A stretch of DNA of 64,000 bases from Cycas panzhihuaensis (GCA_023213395.1 CM041465.1:65913741-65977740), one strand, 5' to 3'. Shown: positions 45,269 to 59,095, counted from the first letter of the stretch. Translations and numbers: made by a program. Notes: a model not told the origin generated them from the letters alone.

Positions 45269-45950
45269 CTTCATTGCAACATAGGGAATAACATTATGTA
45301 AATCTCTTATATCTACAATATAATTTTGAAGGATAAAATCATCATAAATATTTAAAGAAATAGAAAATAAAGTATTTTTATATTTTAAAGGCGAGATAGT
45401 AATAGACATTACTCTATCATAAATTTGGGTATTTAAATGAGAATCTCTCTACTCTTGAAGCACTTTATTAATCTATCTCTCTACTTAGGCAACTTCATAA
45501 CATGAAAAAGAATCAATCTAGTAGGATACTTCTTTATTTCTCTTAAAATGCCATACACATTTTTTTATTTTTCATCAAATGCCTTTACATTTTAATCCAT
45601 GATAGTAGTTTTAGTAGTTTGAGATATTCTTTCAATGACATGACCTTTTATTACCTTTTCTATTTTTTCAACAATAACAATAATAGTAACACCCTATTCA
45701 TTAGTAAGATGACCTCTTTATTAGACCTAGGATCTAGTCTTAATAAGTAAATCATTAGGAGTAAACACTGGTTCTTGGTTATTATTAAAAGATACCATTA
45801 TAGCCTAGAGACTTCATAGCTTAGTGGTAATACATCATTATTAATATATACATAGCCTAATAAATTTATGTATTATATATCTTGTTCATCAATAGCCATG
45901 CCATTGAAATTTATTAGAATATGTGATTCAACATATATTTATCTAATGTT
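45269..45950 (-). other. Upstream continuation of the minus-strand gypsy relic
   Basis: AT-rich sequence continuing the protease-gag side of the relic at 36496-38927 across copy B. I see no readable motif. The active-site D-[ST]-G of the protease should lie here but was not found. Confidence 0.4.
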
Positions 45951-45953
45951 TAA

Positions 45954-46393
45954 TGTTATTAAATACCACACATATACATTGAAAGATGCGATAACTCACA
46001 TATTTATGTATAAATACTATTAGATGTTAAAAAGGTTTATATATTATAGGCTATTCATGAGGTGAACATTATAAACATGTATATACTATCAATTGAAAAC
46101 TTAAGAAAGGAGATATAATCTTTTCAATATTATAAGCAAAGTTCCTAAAAAGACTCTAACTTTCTCTTATGGTTTTTCCCACATTGAATTTTCCATGCCA
46201 TATCTAGTTTCTATATCTTATGATGTGTATATATTGAATAATTGATCTATAGTAATGTCGTCCTCACTTTATATGTTATGATTATATACATATTCCTTAT
46301 GATATTATATGAATGATTCATGTTGTTGATATTTCACTGAATAAATACTCTATTTTCTCCTATGATATCAAAGTGAAGTTATAAATTCTAATA
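45954..46393 (+). repeat. Possible copia-type LTR
   Basis: TGTTATTAAATACC at the left and CTAATA at the right bound a stretch with TTTTTCCCACATTGAATTTTCC, a phrase common near the 3' end of plant copia LTRs. It is followed directly by a primer-binding-like TGGTATTAGAGCC (46394-46406). No partner LTR is present, so the start is a guess. Confidence 0.4.
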
Positions 46394-46727
46394 TGGTATT
46401 AGAGCCATGTTGTAAAAGATATTATAAAGACAAATTACTAGCCTATTAGAGTCATGTTATGAAAGATTTTATGTAAGTAGGAAGGAAGCCTATGTGAGCT
46501 GATTAATGAGCTAGTATGCTAGTGACAGAGCCAATAAATCAGCAAACATATAGGCTAGCAGCTAGTGAAAGTGAAATATTTTTAAGTTGAATATTAATAT
46601 ATCAGTGATATGTGATCAAGATCTTTAGGGAAAAAAGAAGATAAAGAATATGAAAGATCAAATAGAACTTGTACAAAGATATAGAAGTTGATGAAGTTAT
46701 ATGTGTTGAAGATAACAAAATTAATAG
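46394..46727. other. Primer-binding-like site and short AT-rich remnant
   Basis: After TGGTATTAGAGCC the remnant contains a second related phrase (ATTAGAGTCATG at 46446). It has no coding frame and ends where the family T LTR-like unit begins. Confidence 0.4.
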
Positions 46728-47922
46728 TATGTATTTCCCAGCTACCGGGAATGGATACAGACAGGTCAACTCAGGTAAGCACATGTATGCTTCTTCCTTT
46801 TCATTTTTTACTATTTCTTCAGGAAGGTTAACAGAAGTATTGCCTCATTGCATGACTGACTGCTTCATTTGTATGATCACCGTGCATCTATTTGGCTTAA
46901 TCATGTTGCTTGTCGTATTGTGAGCCTGTGACGACCTAGTGGGACCTACCTTTCTGCAAGGTAGGCATCCCCATAGCACTCTATGACCCTCCACACTACC
47001 TCTACATCACCTCAAGCCTCATTTGATTTGTATAACCCGTTAATGCCCTGATTTTGATCTCTTACCATGACATTTCTGGGAGTTCTAGCCTTTGATACTA
47101 CTTTTGGCCTTGTTCGCATACCTTTTGGACTGCCCCTAGCCACCTAGACAGGAGGGTCAGCCTCTCCCTGGCCAGCCACATCAGCTTTTTAGGCTCCCAG
47201 AACACAGATTATTGCCATTTTAGCTTTTTGGTCCCGTACCATTATAAATTTAGTGGTACCATGAAGTTTCTGCATGATCATGAAGTTTATTCTTGATTGT
47301 GTTGCAAGTTATTTTTTAAAAATTGCCATGGCAATTCTCACTTTTTCCATGAAATTGCCATGTGGCCCCATGCCCAACTTAGCCCTACTCATGCCCTATT
47401 TGCTTGTTTAGGGTTGAGATGGGTATAAATCCTAAAACCATCATCATTTTACCTCTCTTGGATCTTTTTGCTCTCAAACTTAACTTTCTCCTGTTGTAGT
47501 TTTCTGCTCTTTTCTTTCTTCCTTCCACAGGTGCATTTGTAGGCCTATGTTTCCTGTAGCTCCAGCCTAGGATCTACGTGTAATGGTCCTTCTCCATGGT
47601 GGGAAGCTCTTCTCCAAGTACTCTTAAGCATGTTTGGCGTGCTTCTCTTTCAAATATGCCCCAACAAGTATCTCTTACAGCCGCCTTTAGGGAATCCTCC
47701 TACAAACCCTATAGGAACTCTTCTTCTTCACTAGTTACAGGGGTAAACCTACCTTAGACTCAGCCCAGCAGGTACCCTAGATCCTTTTTTCAGGGTTTAT
47801 TGTGTGTTATTTCCACGTTAGACTCATTTTCAAGTATATTTTCTTACTTTCTTCTTGTTTGGCTGTAGTAAACATTGTTTCCATTGAGTTTAGCCTTATA
47901 TCTCTAGGTTTTCACCATTTCT
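46728..47922 (+). repeat. Family T LTR-like unit 1, left part
   Basis: It begins near TGTATTTCCCAGCTACCGGG, with ACTCAGGTAAGCAC shortly after. It aligns block by block with 56135-57130, including GTGGTACCATGAAGTTT-like sequence at 47250 and a GGTATAAAT TATA-like box near 47421. It is interrupted at 47923 by copy C and resumes at 54657. Confidence 0.7.
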
Positions 47923-48976
47923 TGATCCCAAAAGAGCTTACTTGGTGAAGAAGTCAATTATCAACCTTTTCTCCTTGAGATCCTGGGAGTTAGTGTAGAA
48001 ATCTCAATAACATCAAAATAACAATGAGCCCATGAAAGGAAACTTCTACACCAAATAATTTATTCTTGGAATTGATCCAAAAGTATGAGGAATAATACTT
48101 TTATTAAACCATGAAAATCTCCATTTAATGGTGGAGAAACCAACTAGCAAAAGAATGGTAAAATTACAAGGAATAAATGTTACAATTATACCATAAGGGG
48201 GACTCCAACCCTCCAAATGCTTCTCCAAGGATGCTTCCCAAGTCAAGTCTCCAAGAACCACCTCTCCAACCTGTAGAAGGGCTCAATTTATAGAAAGAAA
48301 CCTGAATTGCATGTTTAACAAGTGGCAATCATGCAAGTATAATCACTAACCACCAGAATGCATGTTGTCCAAGTGGCCTTCATACAATTCTTAAAAAGTT
48401 GCAACTTGTAATAGATCTTAACGTACTCTAATTTAGCTCAAATTTGGTACATGTATAGGAACGCATGTCCCCTCATCTTCCTCAAATTCTCAGCTCATTT
48501 GGATGTCATTTGACTACATTTTTATTCATTTAATAATAATATGTATTTGTTATTTTTCTGCTGTCCAAGTGGCCTTCATGCAATTCTTAAACGTTGTGGC
48601 TTGTAACTGACCTTAACGGACTCAAATTTATCTAAAATTTGGTACACATATAGGAACGCATGTCTCCTCTACTTCCTCAAAATTTTAGCTCATTTGGATG
48701 TCATTTGGCCATGTTTCTATTCATATAATTATAATATATATTTTCTATTTTTTTCTGCTAGCTGTGGGATTAATTTTTATGCAAAGACAAGGCTTGAACT
48801 CTAATCAAATGATATTTTCTGAACCCCACCTTTTGTACACATCTAGTGGGATGTGTCTTATCCCTTTAAACAAAATTTCATAGAATTTTGATACCATTTG
48901 GCCATATCTCTTTTAGTTATGCCAATGCCTAGCATTTTCCGCATCCTGTAAACATATGGTAGATCCTCCTGGATCA
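47923..48976 (-). repeat. 3' LTR, family G copy C
   Basis: Plus-strand ends are TGATCCCAAAAGAGC and CCTCCTGGATCA. Differences from 53599-54651 are concentrated in about 48400-48730. Confidence 0.95.
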
Positions 48977-49213
48977 TGGCACCCCTTCCTTGGACAATAG
49001 CCAACTCTGTTTGTCTTAGAATTGGAGATGGAAGTGTTGTTCTCCTTGTTGCCTACTAAACCACTTGGCCTTACTAGGCAATTGCCTGCTACTCTAATCA
49101 CGAAGATTCATGTGTCTTGTGTCTTGTTTTGGTAGATTTTCTCTCAAGATACAATCTTCCTTGAGAGGCTCCTCACTTTCCAAATACAAATCATCAAGCG
49201 AAGGTAAAGTGAA
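48977..49213 (-). other. 3' untranslated tail and polypurine tract, copy C
   Basis: On the minus strand it keeps DDLYLESEEPL-type remnants. AAGGAAGGGGTGCCA abuts the 3' LTR. No chromodomain motif is visible. Confidence 0.7.
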
Positions 49214-50540
49214 CTAGTCCTGTTCCTCATCTAGCATGGAGGGCTCAAAGAGTTTTAAGTATTCAGCATTTACTACTGAATATATTTGCATATAAGGTGG
49301 AAGATCAAGTTGGAAAGCATTGCCACCTACTTTTCTCAAAATCTTGAATGGTCCATACCTTATAGGTTTGAGTTTCTTACCTTCTCCTTTTAACCTCTCC
49401 TTGCTCAAGTATAACCATACTAAATCTCCTTCTTGGAAAGTACACTCTTGCCTATGCTTGTCATGTCTTTCCTTGTACTTTTGTTGAGTCCTTAGAAGTT
49501 GATCATGTACTTCTTTGTGGACTCTCTGGATCTTCTCCAAGTATCTTAAAGCCTTGTCATGCTCCTCCTTCTCTTTGACGGATCCTTCCTTAGCTTGCAT
49601 GGAAAACTCCAAGTCAAATGGACTTTGAGGTAAGTATCCCAAACAAACTTCAAAAGGTGCTTTAGAGTGTGATGCTTGCATTGCTCTATTAAAAGTAAAT
49701 TGTAGAAAAGCCAACGATTCATCCCAAGTCTTTGGATGCTTGGAATTGTATACCCTCAATAGATGTACCAAAGTTCTGTTCACTACTTTGGTTTGTCCAT
49801 CTATTTGAGGATGGAAACTTGTACTCCTCTTCAATTTGGTATCCATCATCTCCCATAGTGACTTCCAAAATGATGAAAGGAATCGAGTGTCTCGATTTGA
49901 AATGATGGAAGAAGGCAAGCCAAAATTCTTCCATACATGCTCGAAGAATAACTCAGTTGCTCTGCACATGATTATCTTCTTACAAGGTATTAGACATATC
50001 ATTTTACTAAACCTATCTACAACAACAAAAAGATAATCATGTCCCTTCCTAGTCATGGGAATTCCCCCTAAAAAATCAATGGAGATACTTTCCCAAGGCC
50101 TAGTGGGAATAAGTAGTGGTGTATACAATCCTAATTTTCTAGAAGAAGGCTTAGAAGTATTACACATTACACATCCTTTTACATATTTTTACATCATTTT
50201 GCATTTTTGGCCATACAACATATCTTCTCAAGTTTGCTAAAGTCTTCTCTATACCAAAGTGACCAGCTGCTTTAGAAGTATGGGCTTCTCTAAGCCACTT
50301 AATCTTGTCTCCTTTTGATGGAACATAGAGCTGCTCCCCTTTGAAAAGTAGACCATCCTTCCAAGCAAGCTGGGAAGGTCTTCCTTTCGCTAGGTTCTCT
50401 AATTCTTCCTTCAAAGCTTCATCTTCATGGTACAAGTCTTTGTACTCTTCATGATGCATTGGTTCCACCTGCAAACTCATAAGAGAACTACAAACAAAGG
50501 TAGAAGAAGAAGTGGAACAAGGTGGTCTAGATAACATATC
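49214..50540 (-). pseudogene. pol: Integrase, family G copy C
   Basis: The open stretch 50167-49214 (317 codons) starts at the zinc Cys pair (MCNTSKP). The first core Asp is present in SISIDFLGGIP. The second catalytic Asp is Asn (SNRDTRF against SDRDTRF in copy B), and the catalytic Glu is Lys (DGQTKVVNRT against [10 protein letters not shown] in copy A). The C-terminal part (GPFKILRKVGGNAFQLDLPP) is complete and ends LDEEQD*. The upstream part 50537-50160 holds the His residues (REAHTSKAAGHFG) in another frame. It looks open but should be catalytically dead. Confidence 0.92.
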
Positions 50541-51467
50541 AACAATTTTGTTATTAGATCCCTTTTATACTTAATTACAATATTGAATTGTTGTAAATAA
50601 CTCATCCACTTCATGTGTCTTGCTTCTTTGTAATTTACTTTGAGTTTGTAAAATTGAAGAGGCTTATGATCGGTATGAACTACAACCTCTTTTCCGAAAG
50701 CAAGTATGACCTCCAATGCTTGCATGCTTGATGAAGTGCGAACATTTCTCGATCATATGTTGGGTAGTTCTTCACTTGAGGGTGAAGACTTCTCAATGGT
50801 ACGCAATAGGCTTCCCATCTTGAATAAGGACGACTCCCATCGCATTTCCTCTTGCATCGACTTCTACTTCAAAAGGCCTTTGCAAATTTGGCATTGCCAA
50901 AAGCAAGTGCTTCACAAATTTTCTTCTTTAAAAGAAGAAAGGCTTCTTCCTCGTTGGAACCCCAAGTAAACTTTCTACTAGATTTTGTCAATCCATGTAG
51001 AGGTCTTTGCAACTGTGAGAAATGAAGAATGAACTTTCTCAAGTATTGACAAGCTCTAAAAACTTCTAACCTCTGTGATGTTTGTTGGCCTAGGCCATTT
51101 GAGGATGGCTTGAGTCTTGAGTGGATCAATGCTCAACTTTCCTCCTCCAACCACAAAGCCTAAGAAGATCAAGTTCTCCTTGCCAAATTCACACTTCTTC
51201 ACATTAAGCTTCAAATGATGCTTAGCCATAGTCTTTAAAACTTCTTCTATGTCTTGCAAATGTTCCTCCCATGTGTTCTTTGAAAATCAAAATGTCATCA
51301 AGATAGACAACAACAAAATTATCCAAGTAAGGCCTTAATATTTCATTCATTAGCCTCATGAATGTTGCAGGAGCATTACACAATCCGAAAGGCATAACCA
51401 TCCATTCAAAGAGTCCTTGCTTTGTTTTGAAGGCCGTCTTCCATGTGTCCTCCTCTTTGACCCTAAC
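50541..51467 (-). pseudogene. pol: RT palm to RNase H, family G copy C
   Basis: RT resumes after a CAA-to-TAA stop (SGYH*VRVKE) with the palm and YLDD near 51290-51302. Beyond ILIF the same extra base as in copy A shifts the frame. The thumb is in 51259-51056 (HHLKLNVKKCEFGKENL). RNase H pieces are in 50869-51129 and 50725-50477 (HTDHKPLQF). Several more shifts are present. Confidence 0.9.
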
Positions 51468-52892
51468 TTAGTGATAGCCACTTTTTAAATCCAATTTAGT
51501 GAAATAACAAGCATGCTGAATTTGATCAAGCAAATCATCTATACGAGGCAAAGGGTAGCGATTTTTAATTGTAATTTTATTCAAAGCACAAAACTCTATA
51601 CACATTCTCCATCCTCCATCCTTCTTAGGCACCAAGACAATTGGTGACCCACAAGGTGAACATGAAGGTCTTATGACCCCTTGATCAAGCAACTCCTCAA
51701 CTTGCCTCTTTATCTCATTATTTTCTACAATGGAGTGCCTATACAAAGTAACATTAGGTAATGGTGCATCTCCTACAAGAGTGATTTCATGCTCTATCTT
51801 TCTCTTTGGTGGAAGCCCATCAACATGTTGAAATAGAATATCATACCTTGTCTTTAACTCCTCAATTTGTTGCATTTGTTTAGGTGATATAAGAAGAGTG
51901 TGAGTAGAAGGACCTTCTTCATCTCTTGGCTCTTCTTTTCTCCTTACCATTAAGATGACAAATTTACCACATGCATTGATCATCCTTTTTGCTTGAGTAG
52001 CTGAAATTAATGCTATCTTATCCAAGTGCTTCTTTGTGGCCTTTATGATGAAGCCCTTGTTATCCTTCATTAATCGATACTTTCTCTCCCTTCGATAGAA
52101 GAGTGCATCTCGATCCCACAAGTAGGGACTTCCAAGCACAACATGGCATACATCCAGTGGCACCACATCACATATTACCTCATCAACAAAATCATTAGTG
52201 ATGGAAAATTTAAGTGTACATTGCTTTGATATTTGCATTTCCACATCTTTATGGATCCAACCAAGAGGATATGGATGAGGGTGAGGAGTAGTTACCAAAC
52301 CAATGCTCTTTACCAAACTTTCTGAGATCAAATTATTTTGGCTTCCTGGATCTATAATGGCACCAATCATACTATTTCCCACTTGAAGCTTCAAGTGAAA
52401 TAGTTCCTCCCTTGTAGCATCATCTTCATAATTTGTAAGTAGAGTGACCTTCTCTTCTTCTCCTTCACTTTGAATCTCCATCTCAGAAAGTAGTGCTTTC
52501 CCTTTTTCCTTCTTTCTTAATTCCATATCCTTGATATGCTTCGGCTTTAGTTCTGGATGCAACTTCCAACACTTTGCTGTAATATGATCACTAATATCAC
52601 AATGCTCACAATAGTTAGAACTTTTAATAAAATTAGTTCTTTTCTTCTTTCCTTCTTGCCTTTTTGATGAGTGCCATTTAGGATTCTTTTCATACTTATT
52701 AGAAGTAAAAGTAGAATCTTTAGACATGAATGTAGATTTCTTGCTTTTACTTTCTATTGCCATAGACATCCTACTTACCTCTCCAATGGATTGAACCTTA
52801 AAAAGCCTTAGTTCCTTCCTTATGTATTCATGTAATCCTCCAATGAATTTCATAAGAGTGACATGTTCATCCATATTAATACCAAGTAGCAT
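51468..52892 (-). pseudogene. gag-pol: gag C-terminus, protease and RT N-terminus, family G copy C
   Basis: This is the longest open frame in the window (474 codons), showing that gag and pol are in one frame in this family. It contains the gag end ([16 protein letters not shown]), the CCHC knuckle ([14 protein letters not shown]), a protease with [12 protein letters not shown] (D-P-G for D-S/T-G) and [12 protein letters not shown], the linker, and RT fingers to [19 protein letters not shown]. It keeps CAG at the site where copies A and B have TAG. Confidence 0.94.
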
Positions 52893-53556
52893 GCCATGCC
52901 TAAAAAATAAAGAAGTATAGTCTTGGACACTTACACCTCTCCCTTGGCATAAATATTACGAAGTGACCCATTGGTCTTCCTCATGACCTATGGGGTAGAA
53001 TTGCTTCTTTATTATTTTCTTAAAATCCCTCCATGAAAAAGAAGATACATCATGAGGTTTCAAATATGCATTCCACCATGTCAATGCATGTTTACACAAC
53101 TTGAGCCTAGCAAATGAAAGCTTTTGAGCATTACTATAAGCATAGATTGTGAAGTAGGTTTCAAGTTGATCCAACCAATGGTCCAACTTTTTAGCATTTA
53201 CCTCTCCATCATAAGTTGGAATATCCAACTTTGCCTCCACCTTGAAGGGTTGATGAGATGAAGTACCCTTGCTTTCTTCAAAAGAGTGCTTTAAGGTCTC
53301 CTCCTCTTCCTCTTCATGGTTGTGGTCATATGTGGATCCTCCTTCAAATTCCTTCTCTTTGCCTTTTCCTTTGACTAGAGGTAGAAGGTGGGTCATCATT
53401 TGCATCAAGGCTTGACGTTCTTCTCAAGCCTTTCAAATCTAATTTCTCCATCTTCTTTTTCACCATGGTGCTTGGATTCTTTCTTTGTCTTCTTGGTGAT
53501 TGCAACACAAGAAAGTCTTCACCTTTCTCTTTGTATCCTTTCCTTGTTTGTACCAT
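52893..53556 (-). pseudogene. gag: gag N-terminus, family G copy C
   Basis: The start at 53556 (MVQTRKGYKEKGEDFLVLQS) is the same as in copy B. A frame change near 53450 (VKKKMEKLD) separates it from the open stretch 53408-52956, which carries the acidic run (DHNHEEEEEE) and the core HWLDQLETYFTIYAYSNAQK. A stop near 52957 (WVTS*) splits it from the downstream frame. Confidence 0.92.
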
Positions 53557-53579
53557 TCAAGTCCCTACAACAAAGATCT

Positions 53580-53592
53580 GAGGCTCGATACC
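53580..53592 (-). other. Primer-binding site with one-base loss, copy C
   Basis: On the minus strand it reads TGGTATCGAGCC, one base shorter than TGGTATCAGAGCC of copies A and B. Confidence 0.85.
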
Positions 53593-53598
53593 AAAATA

Positions 53599-54651
53599 TG
53601 ATCCCAAAGAGCTTAGTTGGTGAAGAAGTCAATTATCAACCTTTTCTCCTTGAGATCACAGGAGTTAGTGTAGAAATCTCAATAACATCAAAATAACAAT
53701 GAGCCCATGAAAGGAAACTTCTACACCAAATAATTTATTCTTGGAATTGATCCAAAAGTATGAGGAATAATACTTTTATTAAACCATGAAAATCTCCATT
53801 TAATGGTGGAGAAACCAACTAGCAAAAGAATGGTAAAATTACAAGGAATAAATGTTACAATTATACCATAAGGGGGACTCCAACCCTCCAAATGCTTCTC
53901 CAAGGATGCTTCCCAAGTCAAGTCTCCAAGAACCACCTCTCCAACCTGTAGAAGGGCTCAATTTATAGAAAGAAACCTGAATTGCATGTTTAACAAGTGG
54001 CAATCATGCAAGTATAATCACTAACCACCAGAATGCATGTTGTCCAAGTGGCCTTCATACAATTCTTAAAAAGTTGCAACTTGTAACAGATCTTAACGTA
54101 CTCCAATTTAGATAAAATTTGGTACACGTATAGGAACATATGTCCCCTCAGCTTCCTCAAACTTTTAGCTCATTTGGATGTCATTTATCTACATTTTTAT
54201 TCATTTAATAATAATATGTATTTGTTATTTTTCTGCTGTCCAAGTGGCCTTCATGCAATTCTTAAAAGTTTCAGCTTGTAACTAACCTTAACGGACTCCA
54301 ATTCAGCTACAATTTGGTACATGTATAGGAACGCATGTCTCCTCCACTTCCTCAAAATTTTAGCTCATTTGGATGTCATTTAGCCATGTTTCTATTTATA
54401 TAATGATAATATATATTTTCTATTTTTTTCTGCTAGCTGTGGGATTAATTTTTATGCAAAGACAAGGCTTGAACTCTAATCAAATGATATTTTCTGAACC
54501 CCACCTTTTGTACACATCTAGTGGGATGTGTCTTATCCCTTTAAACAAAATTTCATAGAATTTTGATACCATTTGGCCATATCTCTTTTAGTTATGCCAA
54601 TGCCTAGCATTTTCCGCATCCTGTAAACATATGGTAGATCCTCCTGGATCA
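53599..54651 (-). repeat. 5' LTR, family G copy C
   Basis: Plus-strand ends are TGATCCCAAAGAGC and CCTCCTGGATCA. About 430 bp at 53652-54080 are identical to the other LTR by eye, while 54085-54420 differs at many positions. Confidence 0.95.
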
Positions 54652-54656
54652 TTTCT

Positions 54657-56134
<1,478 letters not shown>

Positions 56135-58845
56135 TGGCTACCGAGAATGGACTTGAGATAGGTCGACTCAGGTAAGCATAGGTATATACTTCTCACCTTC
56201 ATCCTCACTATTGCTTGGTAGAAGTTGTTTAGAGTGTTGTTTGATGCATACTTGCTTGCTATTTGTGTGATCGCATTGCCTTCTCTGCTTGATCACGTTG
56301 CTTGTGCCTGCCGCATATTATTTAGCCTATGATGACCCACCATGGGGCACTCCTCAATGAGTCATACATCCCATATGGCACTCAGCTGCCTGCAACACCT
56401 CCACAGCTCCTCAAACATCACCGTTGGTTGTGATTCGCTCACATCAACTCTCCTGTCACTATTTTGAGTCCTTTCCCAGGCATGTTAGGACCCCGCCCCC
56501 TCCCGAGACTCGTCTCTCTCTCTCGGCCACTTGCCAGCCACTTGGGCATGAGCTCCTAGCCTGCTTAGCCTCTGCACACCCCTCTGTTTGGCTCTGGGCC
56601 TTGGATCTGCCTTAATTTTGACTTTTAGTCCCACATTGTTGCAAACTTAACGGTACTACGAAGTTTGTCGTGGTACTGCGAAGTTTGCCACAGTGCAACT
56701 GTTTAAATTCAATTTTTTAAACCACCTCAGCAATTCTCACTTTTTTTGTGGAACTGCCACATGGCATCCTTGAGTACTCACCCCCATTGTAACCCTAAAT
56801 GTTCATTTAGGGTTGGGGTGGGTATAAAACCCAAAAGCAAAGCCATTTGCTCCTCTTCTTCATTTATTTTTTGCTCTCTACTCTAGCTCTCACTCTACAA
56901 CCTCCATAGGATCTACTCCTCTACTCTAGCTCCTCTTCCACAGGACACCTACTGCATCTCAGGCCCTGCTCCAGTGGCTCCAAGCTTCTTTTTATAGGTC
57001 TATTTCATGGGAGAAAGATACTCACAACATCCCAACAAGCAAACTCCAAGATCTCATAGTAGCATCCACGTTTGCCTCCCCTTCAGCCTAGGTCTGAAAA
57101 GCCTATTTGGCATAGGTTTTTCCCTCTGATTTTTGGCAGAATAAGGCTCCTTCCTTTTGCCTTACAGGTACTCCTTCAAGGTCCTTTAAGTTTCCTAGTT
57201 TTTTCCTTTCTTTTATGAGTAGTTTTGAGTCAATTTTTGCTCCTATCCTTTCATTTCAGAGGAGCTTGCCTGTTGCTCCCTATTTTGCAGTATTTCTCCT
57301 CTCTTCTCCTGCAAGCCTACTCTAGGGTGGCTATGCAAGAGGGCTGCATAAGGTCAGGTGAGGGGAGAAAGGCGAGATCAGTCCCCTTGTTGGCCTTCTC
57401 CCCAAGGGTCTTACCCTTCCCTTCCTTCCTCTTCCACTCCATGCCTCTCTCTGGAGTTGGGCTAGGGATAGTGAGATCCTATTTCCAGTTCTGAAAGCAG
57501 CATTGGCAGTGCTTACCATGCTAGTTTCATACATACACTCTCAGGTTTTGGGCATCACATAAGCCCCCAGACCTATCCTGATTCAGTTTGTTATCCTTGG
57601 CTTGCCTTAACTTGATGATTTACTACCAATAGAACTTCGTCTCTTGGGTCTATTTATGCTCCATTTTGTTGCTTTATTACCTGTTTTGTTTGTTGTCCCG
57701 GATAGCCATCACATCCTGGTTGTCCCCCCATTGAGGCTACGTGGAGGTACTTGCGGGTAGGTTATCCATTTCGAGGCTAACTTCCTCATCTTAGTCACTG
57801 CTTGGTGTTACTTTGATCTGAGTTTTGCTTGGAGGTTTTGGAGTAAAGTGCAATATTTTCAACTTGATTTATTAACTACTTCTTATATTTATATACATAT
57901 TAGGCATATTTGGTAGCCCCCTCTTCTGGGAGGGAGAAACCTTTGCTTTGTGATTGGTAGGTTTGTGGCAACGAAAGTATGAAGGAGGTGGACTTCTTGA
58001 CATGTTAGACCCTAGCTAGTAGTGTTTTTAGTTCCTTCTTTACTCTTTTTGTTCTGTTACTTTGCTTTTACATATTGGGAAAGGTAAGGTAGCCCCTCGT
58101 CTGTTCACGACAACCATCATCGACTAGCCCCACACCCGTGCGACGAGTTTGAGTGGATGAGTACATAAAGAGTAGAAGGGCACAACGTCCCAACCACACT
58201 TCTCTTCTAGGTATTCCTTTTCCCTTCTTTGTCCTTTTTCTACTATGTTTCTTTAATGCAAACTTTGCATGTTAAAGACACATAGGAAACAAAAAGGTAA
58301 TGAACACATTTTTTACACTTATAAACTCTTTTCCATAGTGGTTCACATCGTGTGTAGCTAGGTCTTAGGTGTGAGCTACACATCTCTTATGCCCTATCTA
58401 GCCGCATGTAGAACCATTCATCTTAGACTTGCATTTGGTTCTTTTAGCACACTTGTTTCGCCTATTACACAACAACCTAATCCTAACCGATATCTCTCTT
58501 CCATTTGGGTTAGGCCATTATATCTCATACACATCTACTTGCACATTGCCTTCTCCCCCCTGTGAGAAGACACAACTTCCTAGAGTCTCCCTTCCTCTTT
58601 CCAGCCATCCAAGGGGTAGGTGGGCCTCCTCTTTTGGGATGAACCAAGGCCTCGCCTTGCGTCCTTTTCTAAAGATTGCCCTAAGGTAATTATGCACCAT
58701 TTGTGGGTCCCGAATCTGCACTTCGGTCCATGGATGCCCTGCATGGTGTTCTTTCTTGCTGTTAAGATCCCATCTATAGCCCGACCATACCTTAGCTAGT
58801 TACATCCTTCTAAACATAGAAGACCATCACATAGATGTGATTCCA
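56135..58845 (+). repeat. Family T LTR-like unit 2 (5' LTR)
   Basis: It starts near TGTTTCCTGGCTACCGAG, contains GACTCAGGTAAGCATAGG, a GGGTATAAAACCC TATA-like box near 56820, and ends ATGTGATTCCA one base before the primer-binding-like site. It parallels unit 1 over its whole length. No credible gene lies inside; open stretches such as 58429-58689 are incidental. Confidence 0.7.
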
Positions 58846-58846
58846 C

Positions 58847-58864
58847 TGGCGACCATACTGGGGA
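58847..58864 (+). other. Primer-binding-like site, family T
   Basis: TGGCGACCATACTGGGGA has the TGGCGxC...GGGGA form typical of Tat-lineage primer-binding sites. The exact tRNA is not certain. Confidence 0.65.
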
Positions 58865-59095
58865 TCTGTTGGTAAGCGAGCTAGTCTCGCTTCTCTTTTT
58901 GTTGGTGCTATTGCTTTCCAGTAATCTTCCTTATTTTCCCTTTCCATTGGGTAGCCCCCAACACATACTTCATATTCCCTTTCCTTCTAATAACTTTGGA
59001 AAAGGCATTATATGCGACGTTTCTCACATCATTTACGAGGTTTGCCACCTTTGTTAGAAGACTCTTCATATCACCTACTTCCATCGTCAGAATCT
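58865..59095 (+). other. Leader of family T plus copy
   Basis: Pyrimidine-rich untranslated sequence between the primer-binding-like site and the first gag-related frame. No feature is identified. Confidence 0.5.

Larger units (their letters stand above)
47923..54651 (-). mobile_element. Ty3/gypsy family G, copy C (complete, inactive)
   Basis: LTRs at 53599-54651 (5', 1053 bp) and 47923-48976 (3', 1054 bp), with the duplication TTTCT at 47918-47922 and 54652-54656. It reads on the minus strand and carries gag, protease, RT, RNase H and integrase. It holds the longest open frames of the family in the window (474 and 317 codons) but has lost catalytic residues in protease and integrase. It sits inside the first family T LTR-like unit and is younger than that unit. 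Confidence 0.95.

Noticed and set aside
49214-50167. A functional integrase (long open frame)
   Set aside because: The second catalytic Asp and the Glu are replaced, and the zinc-binding part is in another frame.
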